64,000 bases of DNA from Saprospiraceae bacterium (GCA_016716185.1 JADJWV010000002.1:186001-250000); one strand, 5' to 3'. Positions 38,135 through 47,428 are shown, counted from the stretch's first letter. The notes: generated by a model from the sequence alone, not told the origin. Numbers and translations: made by a program.

Positions 38135-39795
38135 TCAATTTCGTCTATAAAACACAAATCCGTTTTTCCGGTACAGCTCCTGTAGATCCGGTAGCTGATT
38201 TAGTTCATGAACTTTATGAATTTTACTTACGATGTAAACAGGTTTATCTGTCTGGCCTGTCAAAAGCCAGTTCCGGTTGTTCGGATCAGGTAATAGAGGA
38301 TAGCTTTTTCTGCTGTAAAAATAATGCGCATAGGTTTTAAAGCCATGCGGATAAATATAACAATCCTCTGATTCTTTCTCTTTGTAAAATTCTATAGCTG
38401 CATTTTGCGAATACGATTCAATGTGATTGATGTGAAAGATTAAAACAAGAGTATAAAAACATGCTAAAGAGAGAAACAATAAATTAATATTTTTTAAAGA
38501 ATAAAAAACTTCTTGGAAAAGGAGAACCACAGCAATATGATTAAAAGGATCATCGCCGGAGTATAATCTGCTAATGTCCATTTTACTTTGGCTTCGAGGT
38601 TTGCCATAGCAAAAGGATCCTTCATAAAATAGGGTTTGAGCATTTCAATGTTATTGCCAAAATAGGGTGCTGTACCCACAACAAGGAGAAACAATGCGCC
38701 GGAAAAAATAAAAATAGCGTTTAACCAACGGCCCCATTCAAGCTTTTGATCTATCATTTTATCTAAAGCAAACGCAGATAAATAGGTGATGGGAAAATAT
38801 GCTAAAGATGAATAATGCACAATTTTTGATTCAACAACAGAAAACAAAACGAGCACGACAACCAACAAAAGCATCATCCATTTTTTTATATCCGATTGGT
38901 GATAATAATCGCCTGGGTCTTTGTAAGAAAAAGCCTTCAAACAAAATATCGATGCAGGAAATACACCTAGGAGTAGAATTGCAAAATGATATCCTGGAAA
39001 TCCTCCATGCCCGGCATCCGGGGTAGAAAAGAGCCGTACCTGATAACTTACAAAAGCATTTACAAATGCAGGTCCATTGATAATGGTTTCCATCAAAAAC
39101 CATATTCCGGGAACGCCCAATGAAATCGCGACATAAATCGCGAAGTCTTTCAGACTTAAACTCCATTTAAATTTGTTTAGGACTCCATAAAGCCCAAGGC
39201 AACTCAATAACACAAGCAAAACTGCAGGACCTTTGGTTAGTATGGCCAATCCCGTAGCAAACCCAGCTATACGTAAATAATAAACTTTTGGCCATTGAAA
39301 AGATTCCAGATTAGGATTTAACTGTTTCTGGTGGAAAGCGATTAAAGAAAACAAACCAATGAAACTAAACAAATTATACCAGGGATCGATAATCCCAGAT
39401 TTAAAGTAGAGGAAGGGAAGTAAGGAGCCAAAATAAGATAAAGCCCAAAGCCAACCGAATCTGGAAGAATCAACTTTTTTTCCGATATAGAATATTACAA
39501 GCAATGTAATAATCCCACACACCGCATTGGGCAAACGGGCAGCAAATTCATTAATTCCAAATACATGCATACTGCAAGACTGAATCCAGAAAAATAGGGG
39601 AGGTTTTTCAAAAAACGGTTTGAAATCAACATGGACGCTGCTGTACTCATTCAAAACAATCATTTCCCTGCTGATCTCGGCAAAGTTGATCTCGTCCCAG
39701 TCAAAAAGATGCACTCCTCCCAATAAAGGCACGTAAAATATCAATCCCAGCAGTGCAAGAAATAATGGAAAATAACTATTGAGCTTTTGTGGCAT
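38135..39795 (-). pseudogene. GT39/ArnT-like membrane glycosyltransferase, one homopolymer frameshift
   Basis: The first 433 codons (ATG at 39795) hold many membrane helices and the N-terminal loop motif DWDEINFAEISREM expected of PMT/ArnT-type transferases, where the acidic residues are catalytic. That frame stops at once after the A6 run at 38503-38508 (T6 on the coding strand). With one more T it would continue as FFYSLKNINLLFLSLACF into the remaining ~125 codons, a soluble C-terminal domain (CYIYPHGFKTYAHYFYSRKS). The joined protein is about 550 residues, normal for the family, and would transfer a sugar from a polyprenyl carrier on the outer face of the inner membrane. A homopolymer sequencing error is a strong alternative to real inactivation. 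Confidence 0.78.
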
Positions 39796-39901
39796 GCCGA
39801 CAATTAATCAAAGCTTCACAGACTTTCGGCAAATGTAATGATGTGCGCACAATAATCTTGAACGAACCCCATCCCCATGTGGAAGTAAGGATCAAACAGG
39901 C

Positions 39902-39927
39902 AAAAAAAAGGCCACAAATGTGACCTT
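39902..39927 (-). terminator. Terminator for the minus-strand tRNA-Phe transcript
   Basis: On the minus strand AAGGTCACA and TGTGGCCTT form a 9-bp stem (one G.U) followed by eight T residues. It lies about 190 bases downstream of the tRNA, beyond the GT-rich tract. Confidence 0.65.
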
Positions 39928-39954
39928 TATTATTTTTTAACCCAGCTTAGGTTT

Positions 39955-40106
39955 ACACACCACACACCACACCACATCACACCCACACTCACACTCACAC
40001 TCACACTCACATCACACTCACATCACACTCACACTCACACTCACACTCACATCACACTCACACCCACACCCACACCCACACCCACACCCACACCCACACC
40101 CACACC
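39955..40106. repeat. CA-rich microsatellite with a (CCCACA)7 end
   Basis: About 150 bases of CACACT, CATCACACT and CCCACA units. From 40063 there are seven CCC runs separated by ACA, that is (GGGTGT)7 on the minus strand, ending 8 bases from the tRNA-Phe 3' end. The minus strand has G-quadruplex-forming potential. Confidence 0.85.
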
Positions 40107-40113
40107 GGATTCG

Positions 40114-40186
<73 letters not shown>

Positions 40187-40365
40187 TCCTGAGTAAAATT
40201 AAAACATTGATAATGAGTCAATTCTACTCAAATGGGCTGCAAATATAGTTTAAAAAGGAAATACTGAAAAGCAAAAGTTGAAAAATGAAAACTGAAACCA
40301 GAAGAAAATTAGGAGGATGAGTTCCAAACTGGGGGTTCTAAAAATCATATGAAAAGGAGTTAAGA

Positions 40366-40481
40366 CCAGGAATCCCTGCAGGGAACCAGGGACACACGGA
40401 TTTTCAGTCCGTTGCTCTATCTCCCGAAAAAAGCAAGCAAATTGTAAAATCAAATAATGATTATTTCGGGATGAGCTAAGG
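40366..40481 (-). pseudogene. Decayed tRNA-Phe copy 1 with two insertions
   Basis: Matches the intact tRNA-Phe over the T arm, variable loop, anticodon arm (anticodon GAA and loop unchanged) and part of the D arm. An 8-base palindrome CCTGCAGG interrupts the T loop, and a 50-base palindromic element (40422-40471) interrupts the D arm. The acceptor-stem halves no longer pair, so it should not be a functional tRNA. Confidence 0.85.
40422..40471. repeat. Palindromic insertion in pseudo-tRNA 1 (50 bp)
   Basis: Begins TCCCGAAA and ends TTTCGGGA. It splits the D arm between CTCTAT and TGAGCTAA. The ends resemble those of the elements at 9769, 9967 and 33981, but the core differs. Confidence 0.75.
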
Positions 40482-40664
40482 CAGTTCATTGTCATAATTT
40501 AAGCATTGGTAAAGAGTGAATTCAACTTCAATAGTCTGCAATGGCAGCTTAAAAAGGAAATACTGAAAAGCAAAAGTTGAAAAATGAAAAATGAAACCAG
40601 AAGAAAGTTAGGAGGATGAGTTCCAGACTGGGGGTTCTAAAAATCATATGAAAAGGAGTTAAGA

Positions 40665-40780
40665 CCAGGAATCCCTGCAGGGAACCAGGGACACATGGAT
40701 TTTCAGTCCGTTGCTCTATCTCCCGAAAAAAGCAAGCAAATTGTACAATCAAATAATGATTATTTCGGGATGAGCTAAGG
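40665..40780 (-). pseudogene. Decayed tRNA-Phe copy 2 with two insertions
   Basis: Almost identical to the copy at 40366-40481, with the same 8-base T-loop insertion and the same 50-base D-arm insertion (40721-40770). There is one change in the anticodon stem (CACATGG for CACACGG) and one in the insert. The insertions therefore predate the duplication. Confidence 0.85.
40721..40770. repeat. Palindromic insertion in pseudo-tRNA 2 (50 bp)
   Basis: Same element as at 40422-40471, TCCCGAAA...TTTCGGGA, with one substitution in the loop region. Confidence 0.75.
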
Positions 40781-40788
40781 CAGCTCCC

Positions 40789-41323
40789 GACTAAAATTAA
40801 ATTATTGAAAATGTGTCAATTATACTTAATTGGACAGCAATTTGGGCCTCATCTAAAAAGGGAATTAATCCAAACTATAATAAAGAGTACCAAAACAATC
40901 TGCAGTGAAGCAAAATCACCTAAAGGCGGGATGATTATGATTGACCCACCTTTTTCATGTAGCGGGATCCTATACTTTCGAATGACCTGAAGGAATCCAC
41001 GGTCTGTCTTTCATTGGGCGGTTTTCATTTTCTGTTCGGTTGATTAATGTTTTCTTTATCCAGAGGGAATGATGATATGTGAGCAGCGCAATAAATTGCA
41101 AGGTCTTGATAATTAATAAATTAACATAGAACTCACAAAACTGGAATTTAAAGGATCCGGTACCTGCCTGATCAGGCATACCCTCCATAAAAACTGAAAC
41201 AGAATACAAATTCTCCATAGAAGCAGCTTTCAGGAATGAAAAATTCAAGGATAGTTATCTTGCTTTTTGGGATTAAATTCTAATGCGGCGGATTAACTTT
41301 AAGTCAGATTTACACAACTCCCT
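40789..41323. other. Gene-free region
   Basis: The first 60 bases are a degenerate continuation of the tRNA-flank repeat. The rest holds only a low-quality 92-codon minus-strand frame (40970-41248) without family features; nothing else was recognised. Confidence 0.5.
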
Positions 41324-42133
41324 ATGCCTTCAAGACGACTACAGACCTTTTGTGTTTTGATTTTTCTTCTGTGCCTTTGGCTCACCGATAAAAACGAGAT
41401 AACAAGCTTGTGGATCCTTTTACCGGCGGGCCTTTTGGTCGTTGCGAGTTTTATTTTTTCAGACCTGATCAATGAGTGGTGGTTTCATAGAATTCCTCCA
41501 GACATTTCTTCATATGAAAGAAATTGGCTCGCGAACTTTGTGCCTTATTATGCGAAGTTGAGAGAGGATGCCCGAAAAAGATTTGATAGCAAATTAGCAA
41601 AACAATTATTTCGCAAGGAATTCATACATATGGCGGAAAAGGATATCCCGGAAGAATGGAAAATCATGGCTCTTGCTCCGGCAGTGTATCTCGGATTGGA
41701 TCATACCAGTAAAGATGCCGACCATTACAATAGAATTGTATTTTATATGCACCAGTTTCCTTCGCCTAAACAAGACTATCTTCATGTTTCAGAAGTGGAG
41801 CACGAAGACGGTGTGCTTATCTTTTCTGTTCCACATCTTGAATCATCGTATATTAAACCGGAGTCTTATTTTAATACAGCCAACTACGAGTGGGGAGAAG
41901 TATTTTTTAAAATACATGGTTTGCCTCAGAGCTGGTCTGAAAATAAAGTAGCGCTCATCAACGATTGTTGCCAATCCATTCAAATTACTGAGTCCGATTT
42001 ATTAAAGTACCTGTGTCAGGATGAACTTTCCTATGGTGGAATGATCATGTATTACTTTCTTTCATTTCCTGCAATTATGCAAATTAAATGGAAAGAACAA
42101 TACGATTACATTGAGCAATTCGTTTTGAATTGA
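41324..42133 (+). CDS. MtfA (peptidase M90)-like membrane protein without the zinc motif
   Basis: 269 residues. Two N-terminal hydrophobic segments (about 6-20 and 28-46) are followed by a region resembling the MtfA/M90 family start (NFVPYYAKLREDARKRFD, then IMALAPAVYLGLD). Where M90 members have the HExxH zinc motif, this protein reads FNTANYEWGEVFF. The key His residues are missing, so peptidase activity is unlikely. It starts a co-oriented set with the DUF547 gene 13 bases downstream. The family link is by pattern and only moderately sure; function unknown. Confidence 0.55.
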   Translation: MPSRRLQTFCVLIFLLCLWLTDKNEITSLWILLPAGLLVVASFIFSDLINEWWFHRIPPDISSYERNWLANFVPYYAKLREDARKRFDSKLAKQLFRKEFIHMAEKDIPEEWKIMALAPAVYLGLDHTSKDADHYNRIVFYMHQFPSPKQDYLHVSEVEHEDGVLIFSVPHLESSYIKPESYFNTANYEWGEVFFKIHGLPQSWSENKVALINDCCQSIQITESDLLKYLCQDELSYGGMIMYYFLSFPAIMQIKWKEQYDYIEQFVLN

Positions 42134-42146
42134 TGTATGTATTTAA

Positions 42147-42908
42147 ATGACTACCAAATTTACTCATACGGAAACCATCCTAAAATTCCTTTTTCTGATT
42201 TGCAGTTTATGCATGCAAAATGGTCATGCACAAAACTCCAATCATAAGCTGTGGAATGAATTGTTATCCAAACATGTCAGCGAAACCGGATGGGTAAACT
42301 ACAGGGGATTTACATTCGACAGCCTGAAATTGAATATTTACTTGAATCTCCTCAGTAAGAGGCCACCACAAACGAATTGGAAAAAAGAGGATAAAATTGC
42401 TTACTGGATCAACGCCTACAATGCATTCACCATCCAATTGATGATTCGAAATCCAGGAATTCAAAGCATCAGGGAAATCGGCGGAAATTTTCCATTTGTA
42501 AATAGCACCTGGGATATAAAATTTATAACGCTGGGAGGTATTCAATTCGATCTCAATGAAATTGAACACGGTATTCTCCGAAGGAAATTCAAAGATCCAA
42601 GGATTCACATGGCCCTGGTTTGTGCATCTGTATCCTGCCCGGCTTTATTGAATCAAGCCTTTACAGCACTGCGGCTCGGAGAGCAACTGGATTTGTGTGC
42701 AAAAAAGTTTCTGGCTGATACATCACGGAATATTATTTCATTGGAACAACTTCGTTTATCGAGAATTTTTGAATGGTATTTTCGAGATTTTAATGGGAAA
42801 AAGGGGATTATCAGTTTTATTCAAACTTATGGTCCCGTTAAAAATCTCGATCCAAAAATAAAAATCGATTATTTGGATTACGACTGGTCCCTAAATGGAA
42901 ATTTCTAA
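42147..42908 (+). CDS. DUF547 secreted protein
   Basis: 253 residues with a signal peptide ending near HAQN (about residue 29). It carries the DUF547 hallmarks KIAYWINAYNAFTIQLM, a central LNEIEHGILR and HMALVCASVSCPAL. The family has a transglutaminase-like fold, but its reaction is unknown. The start overlaps nothing and follows the MtfA-like gene by 13 bases, so the two are probably co-transcribed. Confidence 0.85.
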   Translation: MTTKFTHTETILKFLFLICSLCMQNGHAQNSNHKLWNELLSKHVSETGWVNYRGFTFDSLKLNIYLNLLSKRPPQTNWKKEDKIAYWINAYNAFTIQLMIRNPGIQSIREIGGNFPFVNSTWDIKFITLGGIQFDLNEIEHGILRRKFKDPRIHMALVCASVSCPALLNQAFTALRLGEQLDLCAKKFLADTSRNIISLEQLRLSRIFEWYFRDFNGKKGIISFIQTYGPVKNLDPKIKIDYLDYDWSLNGNF

Positions 42909-42979
42909 AATTTATATTTGTATTCATTAAACTTTTGGATGCATCGAAAGTCTATTCTTAAAATTTTAAACAAAGAATC

Positions 42980-43402
42980 ATGAAAAATCAAGTCCATTTT
43001 TTTGCAATCATCCTGATGTTCGCTTCATTTTCCTCTCCAATCTCGTCAGCCTGTCTTGTTCAACCGGAATCAGTTCAGCCACGCTGGGAACTTTTGGGCA
43101 CGCGCAATGTAAACTTTGCAAATGATCGTGACGAGATCGAAGTTACTGCGGCAGAAGGCCTGTTTACAGCATTGAAAATAAAAGTACTCCGGTCCGCCAT
43201 GGATATGAATAAAATGGTGGTTCATTTTGGTGATGGAAGTACTGAAAACATAGAATTGAAAAACCTGTTCAAAGCGGGTGATGAAAGCAGAGTCATCGAC
43301 CTGCCGGGAAACAGAAGGGTCATTAAAAAAGTCGTATTCTGGTACGATACCAAAAATTACAAAAAACGCAGAGCCGTTGTAGAGCTCTGGGGAAGGCACT
43401 AA
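42980..43402 (+). CDS. DUF2541-like secreted protein
   Basis: 140 residues. The N-terminal signal is MKNQVHFFAIILMFASFSS, with a Cys at residue 25. The mature part follows the DUF2541 pattern: WELLGTRNVNFANDRDEI, MVVHFGDGS, SRVIDLPGNRRVIKKVVFWY and a closing VELWG. Role unknown; probably periplasmic or surface. It is followed by a good terminator. Confidence 0.72.
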   Translation: MKNQVHFFAIILMFASFSSPISSACLVQPESVQPRWELLGTRNVNFANDRDEIEVTAAEGLFTALKIKVLRSAMDMNKMVVHFGDGSTENIELKNLFKAGDESRVIDLPGNRRVIKKVVFWYDTKNYKKRRAVVELWGRH

Positions 43403-43424
43403 GAGAAGATCATTGAGTACCCAT

Positions 43425-43462
43425 AAAGCGTCCTGACAAGTCTGTTTGCCAGGACGCTTTCT
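43425..43462 (+). terminator. Terminator after the DUF2541-like gene
   Basis: AAAGCGTCCTG and CAGGACGCTTT form an 11-bp perfect stem with a 14-base loop, followed by CTTTTC. Confidence 0.8.
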
Positions 43463-43481
43463 TTTCATTTATCTTCGCAGC

Positions 43482-43895
43482 ATGTTCAGCAAATCAGAAC
43501 TTATCGCAGAGCTTTGTTACAACACGTTTGTAAGTCTGCAGCCTTCACCGGTTCATGGAATAGGTGTTTTTGCAATCATTGATATACCCCAACATTGTAA
43601 AAATATTTTTTCGACAGAACAAGGCGATTGGCATACATTGACCATGCAGGAATTTCAATCGCTGCCTCCTCATGCCCGCCATCTGGTAGAAACCTATTGC
43701 CTTTTTGATGAAAATGCGTATTACGTACCCGCAAACGGTTTCAAACAAATGGACCTTTCTCTCTTCCTCAACCATAGCGATCAACCCAACATCCTATCCG
43801 TAAATGATGGAGAGTATTTTATGACATTGCGCGATATCGCAAAAGGAGAGGAACTGCTCATCGATTATGGGACGATTGTTGAAGGGGAAGAATAG
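43482..43895 (+). CDS. SET-domain protein (putative lysine methyltransferase)
   Basis: 137 residues from ATG 43482; a longer frame from 43446 would run through the terminator stem of the previous gene and is rejected. SET features: SPVHGIGVFAI near the start, LSLFLNHSDQPN (the NHS..PN motif that binds S-adenosylmethionine) and KGEELLIDYG at the end. The domain makes up the whole protein, with no obvious post-SET cysteines. It resembles small bacterial SET proteins whose targets are unknown. Confidence 0.82.
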   Translation: MFSKSELIAELCYNTFVSLQPSPVHGIGVFAIIDIPQHCKNIFSTEQGDWHTLTMQEFQSLPPHARHLVETYCLFDENAYYVPANGFKQMDLSLFLNHSDQPNILSVNDGEYFMTLRDIAKGEELLIDYGTIVEGEE

Positions 43896-44409
43896 GCTGA
43901 AGGGGAAAAGGCTGAAGGCTTAGGGAGAAAAGGCTGAAGGGGAAAAGGCTGAAGGCTTAAGGAGAAAAGGCTTAAGGTGAAAAGCTAAAAGGGAAACGAG
44001 CGCCATTCTAATTTAATAGGACTTGTTAAGACATGGGGGAACTTGGCATTCATAAGTTGTTAGATGCTAGTTGGTAGTTTGCTTGATAAGTGATAAAGCA
44101 ACTAAACATTCGTTAGTTTTGCGTTTCCCAGACGAGCAGACATTCCTCCAATCCTCCATTCCTACCAGCCTCCATGCCCCTCACCCATTATTTCAGAATC
44201 TGAATTGACAGAATTTTGAATTCACAGAATGAAGAATTAATTTGATACTGAACTCTCCCCAATTATGAAAATTCTAAAATTCAGAAAAATCTGTTTTAAA
44301 TATTCGATAAATTGTTCGTTTTTATATGAATGATGCATCAATGGGAATCGCACCTAAGCTTTAGGCTTTTAGCTTCAAGCTTTTCCGCTGAATTGCATTC
44401 CCTCCAAGC
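43896..44409. other. Gene-free region with AGGCTGAAGG tandem repeats
   Basis: 43892-43992 holds a purine-rich tandem repeat: a 37-base unit made of AGGCTGAAGGGGAAA plus AGGCTGAAGGCTTAGGGAGAAA, present twice, followed by decayed partial copies. The rest to 44409 is AT-rich, with no gene recognised. Confidence 0.65.
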
Positions 44410-45024
44410 CTACTCCGCTTCCGCAACTACCTCCTGCACTTCCGGAACCATTCTTTTCAACAAGCCCTCAATGCCGGCTTTTAAAGTTACGGTAGATGAC
44501 GGACAACCACTGCAGGAGCCCTGCATGGTGACCGTTACAATACCGTCTTTGTAATTTTTGAATTCAATATTTCCTCCATCCATTTCGACCGCGGGTTTGA
44601 CATAGGTTTGGATCATTTCCCGGATGCGCTGCACAATTTCGCTGTCTTTGCCGCTGTACTCTCTGGCAACGTCGGCATCCATTTGTTCTCTTTGAAAGAC
44701 TTCAAAATCTTCATGAACAATAGAGGTGCCTTGCTCAATTAAAGCTTTCAGATATTCCTTGGCAGGTATCATGATTTCCTGCCATTCGAATTCAGGCTTT
44801 TTGGTTATCGTTACAAAATTGTTGGAGATATATACTGCCTGAACGTATTCCTTTTCGTAAAGTTTGGATGCCAGTTCAGACCACTTTCCTGCAAATTCCT
44901 GATCCTTGAAATCAGCAATGCCCTTATAGAGCAGTTGATTGGTAACAAATTTTAGAGATTCCGGATTGGGTGTTTGTTCGGTATATACCAGCAACATACT
45001 GTTTACAACGGGTTTGGTAGCCAT
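44410..45024 (-). CDS. nfu: Nfu-type iron-sulfur cluster scaffold/carrier
   Basis: 204 residues from ATG 45024; a TTG start three codons upstream is possible. The N-terminal Nfu_N domain (YTEQTPNPESLKFV) and C-terminal NifU-like domain (VEMDGGNIEFKNYKDGIVTV, GSCSGCPSSTVTLKAGIE) are both present, with the cluster-binding CxxC at CSGC. Such proteins carry 4Fe-4S clusters to target enzymes in the cytoplasm. The gene is monocistronic or co-transcribed with the exonuclease gene, 67 bases upstream. Confidence 0.92.
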   Translation of the reverse strand: MATKPVVNSMLLVYTEQTPNPESLKFVTNQLLYKGIADFKDQEFAGKWSELASKLYEKEYVQAVYISNNFVTITKKPEFEWQEIMIPAKEYLKALIEQGTSIVHEDFEVFQREQMDADVAREYSGKDSEIVQRIREMIQTYVKPAVEMDGGNIEFKNYKDGIVTVTMQGSCSGCPSSTVTLKAGIEGLLKRMVPEVQEVVAEAE

Positions 45025-45091
45025 AATTTTCAATTTTATTCAGATACCCTTAAGGACAATTGAAAAGGGTGAATGTTCAGCTTAGTTATAA

Positions 45092-45859
45092 CTAAATTTC
45101 GTAACAAGCTTCTATAGGGCAGTGATCTGAAAATCGTATATCCCGGTGATGTTTGTAATCTAAAACCTGAGAGGCCAGGTTTTCGGTAACGGAGTGATAA
45201 TCAATCCTCCAACCTTTATTCTTGCCATAAGAACCCGCGCGAAAACTCCACCAGCTGAATTCGATTTTATCAGGGTAGATCAATCTGAAACTGTCTTTAA
45301 ATAAATGGGTAAACCACTTGTGAAGCCAGGCCCTTTCATCCGTTCTGAATCCACTTGGATTGTCTTTCCGTTCCGGATTGTGGATATCCATATCCTGATG
45401 GACGATATTGTAATCACCCACTACGATCAACTTGCGTTTAGATTGAACCAGCTTTTCAAAATAGGGATAGACGTCATGAAGAAATTGCATTTTAAAAGCA
45501 TGACGGTCTTCCCCTGATGAACCCGAGGGAAAGTAACAATTGCACAATGAAAAATTTGGATACTCCAATAAAATCATTCTTCCTTCGCGGTCATAAAGGG
45601 GAAGATCAAATCCAATCGTTACCTGGCTTGCTGGTTCTTTGGCAAGAATCAACACTCCACTATACCCCTTTTTTTCAGCACAATGCCAGTAGGCATGGTA
45701 TCCTTCTGCTTTAAACAGATCCGGATCTGCATGGGAAGCATCCATTTTAGTTTCCTGGATACAAACAAAATCGAAATTGTTTGCTAGCAACCACTCCCTG
45801 AAACCTTTGGTTATCGCTGAGCGAAGTCCGTTTGTATTTAAACTGATGATTTTTTTCAT
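45092..45859 (-). CDS. xth: Exodeoxyribonuclease III (AP endonuclease)
   Basis: 255 residues, the normal length for ExoIII/ExoA. Motifs: ISLNTNGLRSA near the N-terminus (metal-binding Asn), CIQETKM (catalytic Glu), VVGDYNIVHQDMDIHNP, WRIDYHSVTE and FSDHCPIEACY (the terminal Asp-His). It acts in base-excision repair by cutting abasic sites and removing 3' blocks. Confidence 0.93.
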   Translation of the reverse strand: MKKIISLNTNGLRSAITKGFREWLLANNFDFVCIQETKMDASHADPDLFKAEGYHAYWHCAEKKGYSGVLILAKEPASQVTIGFDLPLYDREGRMILLEYPNFSLCNCYFPSGSSGEDRHAFKMQFLHDVYPYFEKLVQSKRKLIVVGDYNIVHQDMDIHNPERKDNPSGFRTDERAWLHKWFTHLFKDSFRLIYPDKIEFSWWSFRAGSYGKNKGWRIDYHSVTENLASQVLDYKHHRDIRFSDHCPIEACYEI

Positions 45860-46464
45860 GTACGGTGTTTAGAATTATACTGCAAAAGTTCACGAACACA
45901 ATAATAATACCCCTTCAACAAATATTTGAATCCCGTTTTGTTTTGATCAAAATGGACCTGATTTTTTATCCCGTTTCAAGAAAAGACACATTTTTCGGAT
46001 GTGAATTTGGGCCAATTTAAAATGAACTAAGTCAAATTGCCTTCTATTAAAAGGTATTTTAAATCCAATTTTCAAAAAATGTAAGTGAATTGACAGATGC
46101 AGCATTTGTTATCAAGACTTTGACAAGAAGATCTCTATGAATGTAAATTATAAATATGTAAAGGATGATATTACATTTTTATCACATGCCGGTGACTACG
46201 CGAATGGGGTATTTTTTTCAAATTTTAACTGAAGATATGTGATCTGGTCACTATATGAGCGCTTAAACCCTTGCAAAATGGATCATATTAGATCAATTTG
46301 CTATGGTATAGTTTTTGAAACATTCTAAATACTTCACCTGATATATAGAACTGTGTTCTTAGTTTGATTTACAGTTTCTGTCCGAAATGTCGAATGGAAA
46401 ATACCCGGGTTTCCGATTAAAATTAGTAAAGTTTATTTTTTTATTCATTAATCTCTGAAAGCGT
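45860..46464. other. Gene-free AT-rich region
   Basis: About 600 bases between the exonuclease gene and the small ORF, with no gene, RNA or clear repeat recognised. It must contain the promoter of the divergent exonuclease transcript. Confidence 0.5.
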
Positions 46465-46575
46465 ATGAAGACAAACCAGGCCCCAGCTGTTTTGTACAAG
46501 GACGTTAGGTTTTGGTTGGTGACGATTCTGACTATAGTGTTAGTCGTTTTGCTCATTGCAACCTATCCTGCATGA
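46465..46575 (+). CDS. Small single-helix membrane protein (36 residues)
   Basis: A 36-codon frame (ATG AAG ACA..., TGA at 46573-46575). The N-terminal part is short and polar (MKTNQAPAVLYKDVRFW) and is followed by one strong membrane segment (LVTILTIVLVVLLIA). It ends one base before the convergent nadC stop. The ordered polar-helix layout makes a real short membrane peptide plausible, but chance cannot be excluded. Function unknown. Confidence 0.45.
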   Translation: MKTNQAPAVLYKDVRFWLVTILTIVLVVLLIATYPA

Positions 46576-46576
46576 T

Positions 46577-47425
46577 TCAGCCTTGTATCTTCAGACTTAG
46601 GTCGAGGCTTCCGGCGCTGTGCGTCAGGGCTCCAATAGAAATAAAATCAACTCCGGTGAGTGCGATTTTTCTGACGGATTCCAGACTCACACTTCCGGAA
46701 GCTTCGGTTTTAAATTGCTTATTAACCATTTCAACACCTTCTCGCAACAATTCCAAAGCGAAATTGTCCATCATGATCTGGTCAACCATACCAATGTTTA
46801 ATACTTCTTCTAGCTCCACTAAATTTTTCACCTCAATGGTTATTCCCAAAGCTTCCAGTGCATTTTCTTTGGCGTATTCGTTTACCTTATGAATTGCAGT
46901 TCTTATATTTCCACAAGCTTCTATGTGATTGTCTTTGATCATGAATCGATCGTATAATCCAAACCGATAATTTTGACATCCCCCCAGCCGAACAGCCCAC
47001 TTCTCAAAATACCGGTTTAAAGGCGTGGTTTTTCGCGTGTCCAGTAAAACAACCGGCAAATCTTCAACTTCAGCATGAAATCTGTTTGAAAGGCTTGCAA
47101 TACCGCTCATTCTTTGCATCAGATTCAAAACCAGTCGTTCGCTTTTTAATAGTGATCTTGTGTTTCCTTCCACTACAAAGGCGATATCACCATAATGAAC
47201 AACATGACCATCCTGTTTCATCCTGGTCATATTCAAATCCGGATCCACAACCTTAAAAATTTGAAATGCGGCTTCCACTCCGGCAAGAATACCATCTTCC
47301 TTGACCTTCAATATCCCTTTGGAATGATGGCGTTCCGGAATACAGGCCAGCGAGGTGATATCTCCATTGCGGATATCTTCCTCAATCGCCTGGTTGATAT
47401 ATTTTTCGAGATCAAATAGCTGCAT
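46577..47425 (-). CDS. nadC: Nicotinate-nucleotide pyrophosphorylase (carboxylating)
   Basis: 282 residues, typical length. Quinolinate + PRPP gives nicotinate mononucleotide in de novo NAD synthesis. Motifs: GDITS, VLNLMQRMSGIAS, LLDTRKTTP, KWAVRLGGCQNYRFGLYD, MIKDNHI and ISIGALTHS. Most family members have NHR where this one has NYR. The start is 3 bases downstream of the stop of the PorT-like gene, so the two form one minus-strand operon. No nadA or nadB is in the window. Confidence 0.94.
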   Translation of the reverse strand: MQLFDLEKYINQAIEEDIRNGDITSLACIPERHHSKGILKVKEDGILAGVEAAFQIFKVVDPDLNMTRMKQDGHVVHYGDIAFVVEGNTRSLLKSERLVLNLMQRMSGIASLSNRFHAEVEDLPVVLLDTRKTTPLNRYFEKWAVRLGGCQNYRFGLYDRFMIKDNHIEACGNIRTAIHKVNEYAKENALEALGITIEVKNLVELEEVLNIGMVDQIMMDNFALELLREGVEMVNKQFKTEASGSVSLESVRKIALTGVDFISIGALTHSAGSLDLSLKIQG

Positions 47426-47428
47426 AGT

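Larger units (their letters stand above)
40187..40788. repeat. Tandem repeat of the tRNA-Phe upstream region, period about 299 bp
   Basis: The segment 40251-40489 is repeated almost identically at 40550-40788, offset by 299 bases. A weaker third version of the flank lies directly next to the intact tRNA (40187-40250) and after the last copy (40789-40850). Each full unit ends in a decayed tRNA-Phe copy. Open frames here are by-products of the repeat. Confidence 0.85.

Noticed and set aside
39955..40106. CRISPR-like short repeats
   Set aside because: Simple CA/CCCACA microsatellite with no spacers.
40250..40752. Two similar minus-strand frames (about 67-81 codons) next to the tRNA
   Set aside because: They run through the duplicated tRNA-Phe flank and the pseudo-tRNAs; the similarity comes from the DNA repeat, not from a conserved protein.
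40366..40780. Possible group I-type intron in a tRNA
   Set aside because: The insert is only 50 bp, lies in the D arm rather than the anticodon loop, and acceptor pairing is lost, so a spliced functional tRNA is not supported.
40970..41248. 92-codon minus-strand frame
   Set aside because: No family features, no signal or membrane layout, and no clear start context; insufficient to call a gene.
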